Translations under genes and position numbers: made by a program | Notes under the pieces: model-generated | Databases searched by the model: none | What the model saw: only the letters and a program-made list of their open reading frames with translations | Told to the model about the DNA's origin: nothing | Shown: one piece after another, positions 33,680 through 41,981 of the stretch | Layout: each line of letters begins with the position of its first letter | How positions within the stretch are numbered: position 1 is the stretch's first letter | NCBI RefSeq assembly: GCF_004297125.1 | Contig: NZ_SCVD01000039.1 | Location: 186,001 to 250,000 of the forward strand | Origin: Phenylobacterium sp. | Lineage (GTDB): Bacteria; Pseudomonadota; Alphaproteobacteria; Caulobacterales; Caulobacteraceae | Direction of reading: 5' to 3' | Length of the DNA stretch: 64,000 nucleotides

Positions 33680-35854
33680 ATGAGCCGAACGTCCACCCAT
33701 TCGGCGTTCCGCCGCATCATGACCCTCATGGCGACCGGCAACCCGCTCGCCGAGGTGTTGGACGCCGTCGCGCTCTCGGTCGAGGCCGAGGCGCCGGGCG
33801 CGATGTGCAGCATTCTCCTGGTCGACGACAGCGGACAGCGTCTGACCCTCGGCTCCGCCTCCAGCCTGCCCGACGACTACAACGCCGCGATCGAGGGCGT
33901 GGCGATCGGACCTGACGTCGGGTCCTGCGGTACGGCGGCGTTCCACAACACGCGGGTGATCGTCGAGGACATCCAGACCCATCCCCTGTGGGCGGACTTC
34001 AAGGACCTGGCAGCCCGGGCCGGCCTGCGGGCCTGCTGGTCCCAGCCGATCCAAGGGAGCGGCGGCGAGGTTCTGGGCACGTTCGGCATCTACCATCGCC
34101 AGGTCAGCGTCCCCGGCCCGGAAGACATCGCCTTCATCGAGGCTGCGGCCGAACTGGCGGCGATCGCCATCGAACGTCAGCGGGACCAGGAAAAGCGGGC
34201 GCGCAGCGAGGCCCGCGCCCTGCAGGCCATCCGGGTCGAGACCGAGACCACCCGCGACCTGACGACCTTCTTCGAGGTCTCGCTGGACCTGCTCTGCATC
34301 CGCGACAAGGACTTCCGGTTCCTGAAGGTGAACCAGGCCTGGGCGACCACCCTGGGGTATTCGATCGCGGAACTGGAAGGCGCGCCCATGCTGCCGCTGG
34401 TCCATCCCGACGACATCGCCGACACGCAGGGACACATGCACCGCATGCGCGTCGAGGACGAGGTCATGGGCTTCGTGAACCGCTACCGGCACAGGGACGG
34501 CAGCTACCGGCACCTGGAGTGGCGCGCGCGCCGGGTCGGCGACCTTGTGTTCGGCGCCGCCCGCGACGTCACCGACCGCCTGGCCCTCGAGGCGGAGATG
34601 CGCGCCGCCCAGCAGGCGGCCGACGCGGCCAACCAGGCCAAGAGCGACTTCCTGGCCAATATGAGCCACGAGATCCGCACGCCCCTGAACGGCGTGATCG
34701 GCGTGGTCGACGCGCTCCAGCGGACCGGGCTGACGCCGGCCCAGCGCGAGATGGTGTCCCTGATCCAGCGCTCGGGCGTGACCCTGGAGCGGCTGGTGTC
34801 CGACATCCTGGATGTCTCGAAGATCGAGGCCGGACGGCTGGAGATCGAGCACCGGGTCTTCGACCTGCGCGACGAGCTGGGCAGCCTGGCCGACCTGCAC
34901 CAGCTTCGCGCCCAGGAGAAGAACCTCTCCTTCAAGGCCAGCTACGGCGAAGGCGCGCGCGGGGAGTTCCACGGCGACAGCACCCGCATCAGGCAGGTGC
35001 TGGGCAACCTGCTCTCCAATGCCGTGAAGTTCACCGCCGAGGGCGAGGTCCGACTGGAGATCGAGGTCGAGGATCCCGAAACGCCCGGCCTGCCATGCCG
35101 GTTGATCGTCGAGGTCGCCGACACGGGCGTGGGATTCGACGCCACGGCTGGCGAGGGCATCTTCCAGCGGTTCAGCCAGGCCGACACGACGATCACCCGC
35201 CGGTTCGGCGGGACGGGCCTCGGCCTGTCGATCTGCAAGTCCCTGGTGGAGATGATGGGCGGCGAGATCACCGCGGAATCGGCGCTGTCCGGCGGCAGCC
35301 TGTTCCGGGTCGCGATCCCGCTGGTGCGCGAGGGGTCCCTGGCGGCCTACGATGCGGGTCCGACCTGCGCCGGGCCGGAGCCGTTGTTCGGGGGCGGCCA
35401 GCCCGGGGGCGACCGCGACTCCCCCGTGCGGATCCTGCTGGCCGAGGACCATCCCACCAACCAGAAGGTGGTCGAACTGATCCTCGCCCCCTACGGCGCG
35501 GAGATCACCATCGTGGAGAACGGCGCCCAGGCGGTCGAGGCCATGCGGAGCGGCGCGTTCGACCTGGTGCTGATGGACATGCAGATGCCCGTCATGGACG
35601 GCCTCGCCGCGACCCGCGCCATTCGCCGCGACGAAGAGCGCCCCCACGGCCGCGCGCGCACCCCGATCGTGATGCTCAGCGCCAACGCCATGTCCCAGCA
35701 CCGCACGGACGCCTTCGCCGCCGGCGCCGACCTGCACATCGCCAAGCCGGTCACCGCGGCCGCCCTGATCGGCGGGGTCGGCGAAGCGCTGGACATGGCC
35801 GCCGCCTGGGAGGCGGAGGCGCCGCCCGTCGCCCAGCCTCGGTCGCAGGCCTAG
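33680..35854 (+). CDS. Hybrid sensor histidine kinase (GAF-PAS-HisKA-HATPase-REC)
   Basis: A 724-residue cytoplasmic hybrid kinase. Domain order: GAF (about residues 25-165), PAS (about 195-305), HisKA with His330 (NMSHEIRTPLNGVIG), HATPase (NLLSNAVKFTAEGEV, DTGVGFD, GGTGLGLSICKSLVEMMGG) and a C-terminal receiver with Asp633 (LVLMDMQMPVMDG). No membrane segments, so it senses an internal signal. Phosphate would pass from His330 to Asp633 and on to an external Hpt protein, none of which is nearby. Its stop overlaps the convergent phosphatase by four bases. Confidence 0.95.
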   Translation: MSRTSTHSAFRRIMTLMATGNPLAEVLDAVALSVEAEAPGAMCSILLVDDSGQRLTLGSASSLPDDYNAAIEGVAIGPDVGSCGTAAFHNTRVIVEDIQTHPLWADFKDLAARAGLRACWSQPIQGSGGEVLGTFGIYHRQVSVPGPEDIAFIEAAAELAAIAIERQRDQEKRARSEARALQAIRVETETTRDLTTFFEVSLDLLCIRDKDFRFLKVNQAWATTLGYSIAELEGAPMLPLVHPDDIADTQGHMHRMRVEDEVMGFVNRYRHRDGSYRHLEWRARRVGDLVFGAARDVTDRLALEAEMRAAQQAADAANQAKSDFLANMSHEIRTPLNGVIGVVDALQRTGLTPAQREMVSLIQRSGVTLERLVSDILDVSKIEAGRLEIEHRVFDLRDELGSLADLHQLRAQEKNLSFKASYGEGARGEFHGDSTRIRQVLGNLLSNAVKFTAEGEVRLEIEVEDPETPGLPCRLIVEVADTGVGFDATAGEGIFQRFSQADTTITRRFGGTGLGLSICKSLVEMMGGEITAESALSGGSLFRVAIPLVREGSLAAYDAGPTCAGPEPLFGGGQPGGDRDSPVRILLAEDHPTNQKVVELILAPYGAEITIVENGAQAVEAMRSGAFDLVLMDMQMPVMDGLAATRAIRRDEERPHGRARTPIVMLSANAMSQHRTDAFAAGADLHIAKPVTAAALIGGVGEALDMAAAWEAEAPPVAQPRSQA

Positions 35855-37512
35855 CCTTCGCGCAGCTCCGATACGCCGTCGCCTTCCGGCGCGGCGACGA
35901 ACGCCTTCACCACCTTGGTGGTGAAGTCCTTGGCGACGATGGTGGAGACGGCCACCATCTCGCCCTTGGCCTGGTCGCGGGTGAGAGTCAGCAGGACGAA
36001 GCCCTTCGAGACCTGGTCGTTGAAGATCACTTCCTTGTTCGCCTTGGCGATCAGGTCGCCGGCGTTTACGCCAGGGCTGATCTCGCCCGCGCCGGGGCTG
36101 GTGATGCCCGTGGTCCCGAACTCGCAGGCGACGCGCTTGCCGGACGCGTCGTGCAGTTCGTTGGCCCAGAACGAGTGGCTGTCGCCGCTGACCACGATGG
36201 GCCGGGCGCCGGCCTTCTTGAACTGGTCGTAGAGCCGCTCGCGGTCGGCGGGATAGCCGTCCCACATGTCCAGCCCCGCGGGTAGGCCGAGCTCGGCGAA
36301 GGCCTCGTAGCGGGCCACCCGCTTCTTCGACTCCTCGGGGATCGCGGCATACTGCTCGGGCGTCAGGTCCTTCTTGGGCGTGGAGGGCATCACGTGGGCC
36401 ATCACCACCTCGTTGCCGATCACCTGCCAGGCGTGGCCGGCCTTCACCGAACGGGCCAGCTCGGCGCCGATCCAGGCCTCCTGCTTCTCGCTCATCATCC
36501 GGCGCTTCGGGTCGGCCAGCTTCGCGCGCAGCTTGGTGAGGTCGCGCTTGCCGTCCACTTCCGGGGCGTCGCCATCGAGCGTCACCTGGCTGTCGCGGGC
36601 GGTGAGCCGGGTCTCGACCATGATCAGGCTGGCCAGATCGCCGAAGTCGAAGCTGCGCATGGCCGCGTCGGCCAGGGCGCCGCCGGTCGCCGGCTCGCGG
36701 ATCGGCATCCACTCGAAATAGGCCTTCAGCGCCGCGGCCTTGCGGGTGGTCCAGTCGCCCTCGGTGGCCGGAGTATGGTTCTGGGCGCCGGACATGTAGC
36801 TGTCGTTGGCGGTCTCGTGGTCGTCCCAGACGACGATCCACGGCGCCTTGGCGTGGGCCGCCTGGAGCTGGGGGTCGGCCTTGTACTGGGCGTGGCGGCG
36901 GCGGTAGTCGTCGAGGCTCAGGATCTCGCGCGGCGGGTCGTGCGGCCGCTCGGCGGCGACGGCGCTGTCCATGCCGTAGCTCTCCGGCCCGCCGTACTCG
37001 TAGATGTAGTCGCCCAGGTGCAGGACAGCGTCCACCCGGGGCAAGTCCGCGATGGCCTGGTAGGCGTTGAAATAGCCGTTCGGATAGAGGGTGCAGGACG
37101 CCACGGCGAGCACCACGTCCTTGACCGGCCCGGCCGGCAGGGTGCGGGTGCGGCCCAGGGGCGAGGTTACGCCGGCGGCCTCGAACTGGAAGGTGTAGGC
37201 CCGGCCCGCGTCCAGGCCGGTGGCGTCGACCTTGACCGTGTAGTCGCGCGCCGGCCCGGTGGTCCCCGACCCGCTCTTGGCGCCGCCGGCCCGCCGGTCG
37301 ATGGGGTTGAGCTTCCACGTGTAGGCGATGTCGGCGCCGGGCGTCTCCGGCGTGATCCGGGTCCAGAGAACCACCCGGTCCTGCTTCGGATCCCCCGAGG
37401 CCACGCCGTGCCGGAACGCCACCGTCGAGGCGGCGGCGGAGCCTTGCGCCGCGGCGGGCGTTGCCGCTCCAAGGCCGAGCAGGGCCAAGGCTTTGCGCCG
37501 GTCGATCCTCAT
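35851..37512 (-). CDS. Tat-exported alkaline phosphatase D (PhoD-like)
   Basis: A 553-residue metallophosphoesterase. The N-terminus DRRKALALLGLGAATPAAAQ is a twin-arginine signal, followed by the PhoD N-terminal domain (VAFRHGVASGDPKQDRVVLWTR) and a catalytic domain with HLGDYIYEYGG, VWDDHETANDSY and a late GDSHSFWANEL. PhoD uses iron/calcium to hydrolyse phosphomono- and diesters in the periplasm. The ATG at 37512 has GGGGAG eight bases upstream; an earlier GTG at 37521 is less well placed. No Pho box was seen. Confidence 0.92.
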   Translation of the reverse strand: MRIDRRKALALLGLGAATPAAAQGSAAASTVAFRHGVASGDPKQDRVVLWTRITPETPGADIAYTWKLNPIDRRAGGAKSGSGTTGPARDYTVKVDATGLDAGRAYTFQFEAAGVTSPLGRTRTLPAGPVKDVVLAVASCTLYPNGYFNAYQAIADLPRVDAVLHLGDYIYEYGGPESYGMDSAVAAERPHDPPREILSLDDYRRRHAQYKADPQLQAAHAKAPWIVVWDDHETANDSYMSGAQNHTPATEGDWTTRKAAALKAYFEWMPIREPATGGALADAAMRSFDFGDLASLIMVETRLTARDSQVTLDGDAPEVDGKRDLTKLRAKLADPKRRMMSEKQEAWIGAELARSVKAGHAWQVIGNEVVMAHVMPSTPKKDLTPEQYAAIPEESKKRVARYEAFAELGLPAGLDMWDGYPADRERLYDQFKKAGARPIVVSGDSHSFWANELHDASGKRVACEFGTTGITSPGAGEISPGVNAGDLIAKANKEVIFNDQVSKGFVLLTLTRDQAKGEMVAVSTIVAKDFTTKVVKAFVAAPEGDGVSELREG

Positions 37513-37576
37513 CGTCGTCACTCCCCGCTTTCCGGCCCCGATATGACGAATTCATACCACAGGAGCATGACACCCG

Positions 37577-37894
37577 ATGTCCAGCGAAGTCCTCCACGTC
37601 GCGCGCGACAAACTGAGCCGCAAGACGCTCGACATGCACTATGCGATCACGTCGCTGATGGAGGAGTTCGAGGCCGTGGACTGGTATCGCCAGCGCGCCG
37701 ACGACACGGCCGATCCCGAGCTGAAGAAGATCCTGCTGCACAACGCCCGCGAGGAGCTGGAGCACGCGGCCATGGTGCTGGAGTGGATGCGGCGCAACGA
37801 CGCCGAGGTGAACGAACAACTCACCGAATATCTGTTCAAGGACGGCTCGATCACCGGGCACGAGGAAGAGGCCACGGGGCGGCAGGGCCTCTAG
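37577..37894 (+). CDS. Encapsulin-associated ferritin-like protein (EncFtn type)
   Basis: A 105-residue half-ferritin. It matches Rhodospirillum EncFtn closely: LMEEFEAVDWYRQRADD and AREELEHAAMVLEW. The ferroxidase residues Glu32, Glu62 and His65 of EncFtn correspond to Glu30, Glu60 and His63 here, and Trp38/Tyr39 to Trp36/Tyr37, at a constant offset of 2. Such proteins oxidise Fe(II) inside encapsulin shells, but no encapsulin gene is adjacent; the next gene is on the other strand. The tail (SITGHEEEATGRQGL) has no evident GSLxIGSL-type cargo signal. AGGAG is 11 bases before the ATG. Confidence 0.9.
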   Translation: MSSEVLHVARDKLSRKTLDMHYAITSLMEEFEAVDWYRQRADDTADPELKKILLHNAREELEHAAMVLEWMRRNDAEVNEQLTEYLFKDGSITGHEEEATGRQGL

Positions 37895-38667
37895 CGCGCT
37901 CCGATGCGGGTGAACAGCAGCGCGCCGCGGGCGCGGGCGACGGCTTCATCGCAGGACCCGCCCAGGCGCGGCGCGGCGGCGACCAGGGCCTCGCGGGTCA
38001 GCAGCTCCGGAATGCGGGTGCGCGCGACGCAGACCGCGCCGTCCACGCCCCACCCCGCCTCGAAGCCGAACGCCGGGTCTCCCAGCGTAGCGTGGATCTG
38101 GAGCCGGGCCACGTCGGCGATATCGATCAGGGTGCCGTTGCGGGTGTGGGGCTCGCCCTTCCCCTCATAGTCCGCCCGGACCATCTGCTGGCAGGCCTGG
38201 TAGAAGTCGGCGAGCGGCCGGCCGTCATGGGTGTGGCCCCAGGGATCGTAGCCCCACAGCACGCACTTGCCCTGCGAACCCGAGGTGCAGGTCAGGAACC
38301 AGACGCCGTCGTCGGCGACGAAGCGACGCCCGTCCCAGCGGCCCCGGACAGGGAAGCCGGCGCGGCGGCCGTAGGCGTCCGGGTCGCACAGGGGCGTGAC
38401 GGCGCCGGTGGCGGCGTCGATGAGGCTGAAGCTGTGCAGCAGGACGCCAGGGCGTTCCTCCGCCACCGCGACCGCGTCGATCCTCACCTTGGTCACGCCG
38501 CCCGCGCCGTCGGCGATCTCGAACGTCGCGCCAACCAGGTCCCTGGAAGTCAGGCGTTGGCCCGGCCCGGCCTCGACGACGAAGCTCGTGCCGTCCACTC
38601 CGAAGGCGGCCGCCCGCGCCGTGGTCGCGGCCAGGCAGGCGAAGAGGGCGAGCAGGGCGAAGCGCAT
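37891..38667 (-). CDS. Secreted ADYC-domain protein
   Basis: A 258-residue exported protein with signal peptide MRFALLALFACLAATTARA. The region QACQQMVRADYEGKGEPHT and GTLIDIADV matches the ADYC domain pattern, except that the namesake Cys is Glu here. Cysteines at about CDPDAY, FLTCTSGSQGKCVLWGYD, QACQQ and GAVCVAR suggest disulfides. The ATG at 38667 has GGAG seven bases upstream; an earlier ATG at 38679 lacks a site. It is 59 bases downstream of the LNG-repeat gene on the same strand. Function unknown. Confidence 0.75.
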   Translation of the reverse strand: MRFALLALFACLAATTARAAAFGVDGTSFVVEAGPGQRLTSRDLVGATFEIADGAGGVTKVRIDAVAVAEERPGVLLHSFSLIDAATGAVTPLCDPDAYGRRAGFPVRGRWDGRRFVADDGVWFLTCTSGSQGKCVLWGYDPWGHTHDGRPLADFYQACQQMVRADYEGKGEPHTRNGTLIDIADVARLQIHATLGDPAFGFEAGWGVDGAVCVARTRIPELLTREALVAAAPRLGGSCDEAVARARGALLFTRIGAR

Positions 38668-38726
38668 CGGGAGCTCCATTCGGCGAGGACGCCGCCCGCG
38701 GGGGGGCGGGAGACGTCCCGCGGTGT

Positions 38727-39104
38727 CTAGTCGACCGTCAGACGCTGGCCGGACGGCAGGGTGATCGCGATCACGCCGGGCTTGCAGGGAAGGTTGGCCT
38801 TGCCCTCGCAAGCGACGACAGAGGGCTGGATCGCCTTTTCGGCGACGCCATTCATGCGCATGCCGTTGAGGGTGACGCCCTGCAGTACGGGCCCGTTGAG
38901 CAGGACCCCATTCATGCGCATGCCGTTCAGGTTGATGCCCTGCAGCACGGGCCCGTTGAGCATGACGCCGTTCAAGTTGATGCCGTTGAAGGCGCAGCGC
39001 CCGACGGGGCAGCCGTCCTCAGGGCCGGCGGCGGCCGGCGTCGCGGTCAGCAGGGCGGCGGAGCCCAGCGCCGCGATGGCGAGGGCGAAGGTCATGTTTT
39101 TCAT
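38727..39104 (-). CDS. Secreted LNG-repeat (pentapeptide-like) protein
   Basis: A 125-residue exported protein: signal peptide MKNMTFALAIAALGSAALLTATPAAA, then tandem five-residue units with N-G every fifth position (INLNG, VMLNG, PVLQG, INLNG, MRMNG, VLLNG, PVLQG, VTLNG, MRMNG) that should fold as a short right-handed beta-helix, then a C-terminal Cys pair region. The DNA shows a matching 60-base period. GAGGAAA precedes the ATG. Similar LNG-type repeats occur fused to ADYC domains in other bacteria (from memory); here the two parts are adjacent separate genes. Role unknown. Confidence 0.75.
   Translation of the reverse strand: MKNMTFALAIAALGSAALLTATPAAAGPEDGCPVGRCAFNGINLNGVMLNGPVLQGINLNGMRMNGVLLNGPVLQGVTLNGMRMNGVAEKAIQPSVVACEGKANLPCKPGVIAITLPSGQRLTVD
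38847..38985 (-). repeat. 60-base tandem repeat inside the LNG gene
   Basis: TTCATGCGCATGCCGTT recurs exactly 60 bases apart (38851 and 38911), with flanking text largely conserved over about two and a third copies. Each copy encodes four five-residue units. It could allow length variation by slippage. Confidence 0.8.
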
Positions 39105-39266
39105 AGCGGTTTTCCTCGTCGGGCCCGGCGGGGGCCAGGCCTCGTTGACGTCGGCGGGTCGTTTAAGGGCGAGCCGGCGCCACCGGGAGTTGCTTCAATC
39201 GCCCTCGGCGTGAGCAACGGTTGCTCGCGACGTTGCTTTTCCGACCGTCTATGAAATCATTCCCGC

Positions 39267-40157
39267 GTGCCCGTGACCCCGTTCGCCGACAAGCTCGACC
39301 TCGCCCTGAAGTCGCTTTCCATGAGCCGCGGGCGCCTCGCCGCGGCGCTCGGGGTCAACAAATCGGTGGTGAGCCGCTGGGCCTCCGGCGCGGCCACACC
39401 TTCGTCGCTGAACCTTGAGAGCCTCACGGCCCTGATCGCGTCGCGCCAGCCGGGCTTCACCCTGTTGGACTGGGACCGCGACCTCCCGGCCCTGGCGGCA
39501 TTGTTCGGGGTCGAGCCGGCGGGAACGGTAGCCGCCCCGCCCGGCAGTGTGCTCGACTCGCTGTTCGCACCGGTCCTGGAGAGCGCGAGGCAGACCAATC
39601 CCCAGCGCACGACGCCCTATGAAGGCTTCTGGCGGTCGATCCAGCCGGTGCCCGGCAAGCCGGCGCGGTTCATCTGCCTCTACGGCCTGATCCGCCGCAG
39701 CACCAACGGGCTGATGGAGTTCCGCGGCGGCTGCGCGGGCCTGCTGTGCGACGGCTGGCTGCTGCCGGCCGAGGGCAAGTTGTTCGCCGTGGTGCTGGAC
39801 TCGTGGGGGCACACGCCCATCATGATGATCCTGAACACGGTGGCCTTGCCGCGGGCGACGCGGCTGGACGGGCTTTGCCTCACCACCCTGATGGACTCCA
39901 ACCGCACGCCCATCGCCACGCCCGTCGTCTTCGAACGCCTCGGCGACCTCACCGGCGACCGCGCGGCCGACGACGGGACCTTCGAGGAGCTCAAGACCCG
40001 CAAGCCCTTTCCGGACCCGGAGGAGATCAGCTCCGAGATCCGCGCCCATCTGGTGCGCGACATGGGCCCCGCCGCCGCGGCGAACGGCGGCGAGCTGCTG
40101 CTGATGTCCACCCTGGCCAACAGCCTGGCGGGCGGCGTCATGGCCGCGCCGGCCTGA
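39267..40157 (+). CDS. Helix-turn-helix (XRE-like) transcriptional regulator
   Basis: A 296-residue protein. The N-terminal helix-turn-helix is KSLSMSRGRLAAALGVNKSVVSRWASGAATPSS; the rest is a larger domain of mixed alpha/beta structure that I do not recognise (RFICLYGLIRRSTNGLMEFRGG ...). The start is GTG at 39267 with no strong ribosome site; GTG at 39273 is an alternative. Its stop overlaps the rluD start (TGATG). The target is unknown. Confidence 0.75.
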   Translation: MPVTPFADKLDLALKSLSMSRGRLAAALGVNKSVVSRWASGAATPSSLNLESLTALIASRQPGFTLLDWDRDLPALAALFGVEPAGTVAAPPGSVLDSLFAPVLESARQTNPQRTTPYEGFWRSIQPVPGKPARFICLYGLIRRSTNGLMEFRGGCAGLLCDGWLLPAEGKLFAVVLDSWGHTPIMMILNTVALPRATRLDGLCLTTLMDSNRTPIATPVVFERLGDLTGDRAADDGTFEELKTRKPFPDPEEISSEIRAHLVRDMGPAAAANGGELLLMSTLANSLAGGVMAAPA

Positions 40158-41155
40158 TGACCTCCGAACCCGAGGACCTGGAAGCCGAAGGGGCCGAGGA
40201 TCTCTTCGGCCTGCGCGTCGTGGCGCTGGAGGCCGGGGGACGGGTGGACAAGGCGCTGGCCGCCGCCCTGCCGGAGTTCAGCCGCGCCCGCCTGCAGGCG
40301 CTGATCGCCGAGGGCCGCGTCAGCCGCGACGGGACGGCCGTCGCCGACGGCTCGGCCAGGGCGGTGGCCGGCGACTATCGGGTGGAGATCCCGCCCCCCG
40401 TCGCCGCCGAGCCACAGCCGGAGGACATCCCCCTCGTGGTGCTGTTCGAGGACGCGCACCTGATCGTCATCGACAAGCCGCCGGGGGTCGCCATGCACCC
40501 CGCGCCCGGCAGCGAGAGCGGCACCCTCGTCAACGCCCTGCTGCACCATTGCGGCGACAGCCTGTCCGGGATCGGCGGGGTCGCGCGCCCCGGGATCGTC
40601 CACCGGATCGACAAGGACACCTCCGGCGTGGTGGTGGTCGCCAAGACCGACGCCGCCCACCAGGGCCTCTCGGCGCTGTTCGCCGCCCACGACATCGACC
40701 GGGTCTATGTGGCGCTGACCCGCGGCGCGCCGTCGCCGATCCGGGGGACCATCGAGGGCGCCATTGCGCGCTCGACCAGCGACCGCAAGAAGATGGCCCT
40801 TGTGAAGACCGGCGGCCGCCACGCCGTCACCCACTACACCGTGGTCAGAACCTTCGGCCCGGTGGAGAGGCCGCTGGCCGCCCGCGTCGCCTGCCGGCTT
40901 GAGACCGGCCGCACGCACCAGATCCGCGTCCACCTGGCCAGCAAGGGATCGCCCTGCCTGGGCGACCCGACCTATGGCTCCGGCTCCCCCGCCCAGCCGG
41001 TGAAGGACGCCATCGCCGCGGCAGGCCTGAAGCGCCAGGCGCTGCACGCCGCGGTGCTGGGCTTCGTCCACCCGATCACCGGCGAGACGATGCGCTTCGA
41101 AAGCCCGTTGCCCGAGGACATGGCGCGGCTGGAGCAACTGTTGGGCCGCCTGTAA
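40157..41155 (+). CDS. rluD: RluA-family 23S rRNA pseudouridine synthase
   Basis: Isomerises uridines in 23S rRNA (helix 69 if RluD). The 332 residues include an S4-like N-terminal domain (GGRVDKALAAALPEFSRARLQALIAEGRV), the catalytic motif HRIDKDTSG with Asp152, and RLETGRTHQIRVHLA. RluD is the likeliest assignment; RluC is the other possibility. The start overlaps the upstream regulator's stop. Confidence 0.92.
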   Translation: MTSEPEDLEAEGAEDLFGLRVVALEAGGRVDKALAAALPEFSRARLQALIAEGRVSRDGTAVADGSARAVAGDYRVEIPPPVAAEPQPEDIPLVVLFEDAHLIVIDKPPGVAMHPAPGSESGTLVNALLHHCGDSLSGIGGVARPGIVHRIDKDTSGVVVVAKTDAAHQGLSALFAAHDIDRVYVALTRGAPSPIRGTIEGAIARSTSDRKKMALVKTGGRHAVTHYTVVRTFGPVERPLAARVACRLETGRTHQIRVHLASKGSPCLGDPTYGSGSPAQPVKDAIAAAGLKRQALHAAVLGFVHPITGETMRFESPLPEDMARLEQLLGRL

Positions 41156-41179
41156 CACCCCCAAGAGCGCGTCATGGGA

Positions 41180-41656
41180 TCAACCCTTCGCCGCCGCTTC
41201 CAGCTTGGCGATGTCCAGCTTGACCATCTTCATCATCGCCGCCGCCACGCGACCGGCGGCTTCGCGGTCGGGGCTGGCCATCAGTTTCCCCAGCTGCGTG
41301 GGTACGACCTGCCACGACAGGCCGAAGCGGTCCTTCAGCCAGCCGCACACGCTCTCCGCGCCCCCGTCCGCCAGCAGGGCGTCCCAATACCGGTCCAGCT
41401 CGGCCTGGTCCTGGACGTCGATCTGGAAGGAAACGGCCTCGGAGAACTTGAAGTCCGGGCCGCCGTTCAGGCCGGTGAACGGCTTGCCGTCCAGCTCGAA
41501 CTCCACGGTCATCACCTCTCCGGCCCGGTCGCCCGGAAAGCCTTCCGGATACCGGGCGATGGCCCCCACCTTCGAGTTGGGGAAGATGGCGCAATAGAAG
41601 TTCGCGGCCGCTTCGGCGTCGCGATCGAACCAGAGGCAGGGAGCGAGTTTGGGCAT
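41180..41656 (-). CDS. VOC family protein (PhnB/3-demethylubiquinone-methyltransferase-like)
   Basis: A 158-residue glyoxalase-fold protein: MPKLAPCLWFDRDAEAAANFYCAIFPNSKV, then GLNGGPDFKFSEAVSFQIDVQDQ and SWQVVPTQLGKLM. Members are often annotated PhnB-like or VOC; no reaction is proven. AAGGATG is five bases before the ATG at 41656; the longer frame to 41791 has no site. Confidence 0.9.
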   Translation of the reverse strand: MPKLAPCLWFDRDAEAAANFYCAIFPNSKVGAIARYPEGFPGDRAGEVMTVEFELDGKPFTGLNGGPDFKFSEAVSFQIDVQDQAELDRYWDALLADGGAESVCGWLKDRFGLSWQVVPTQLGKLMASPDREAAGRVAAAMMKMVKLDIAKLEAAAKG

Positions 41657-41981
41657 CGGAACATCCTTTCGAACTTGAAGGTTCAGCCCGAGGACGAATG
41701 GGCAAGACGCGTTCCGACAACGCCCGTCGCACCCTTTGGTATGAGAGATTTCCTGTACGAGATGTAAGAAAGATCGCCTTGTTGGCGCCACGGTCGGCGC
41801 TTAGAAAGACCCACTAGAGAAGTCGGACATTCGGGTCGCCCTCCCAGCGGCCTTCCGCCGCGCCCAACGCATACCTATCTAGGGTCATGAGGGGGCGACG
41901 AAGGTCGAAGCGCGCAGGTTCTTGCTTGAAGAACTGGGCAGCGCGGCGCTCGAAGTCCCGGAGAGTATAAGGGGATAGACC
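41657..41981. promoter_or_regulatory. Divergent VOC/rpoH control region
   Basis: A 325-base gap with no gene. CCTATCT at 41874-41880 resembles a -10 element and CTTCCG about 16 bases before it a poor -35; CTTGAAG at about 41928 resembles half of a heat-shock -35. RpoH genes are often autoregulated, so a sigma-32 promoter is expected here, but neither match is strong. Confidence 0.3.

Noticed and set aside
33611..37861. A 1416-codon minus-strand open frame
   Set aside because: Antisense to the hybrid kinase and out of frame with the phosphatase; low-complexity Arg/Gly/Ala composition and no domain.
38847..38985. CRISPR array
   Set aside because: The 60-base repeat is coding, with matching protein units and no spacers; a gene-internal repeat. 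No CRISPR was seen in the window.
41874..41935. A firm sigma-32 promoter for rpoH
   Set aside because: Elements are poor matches and spacing is not standard; left as a low-confidence control region.
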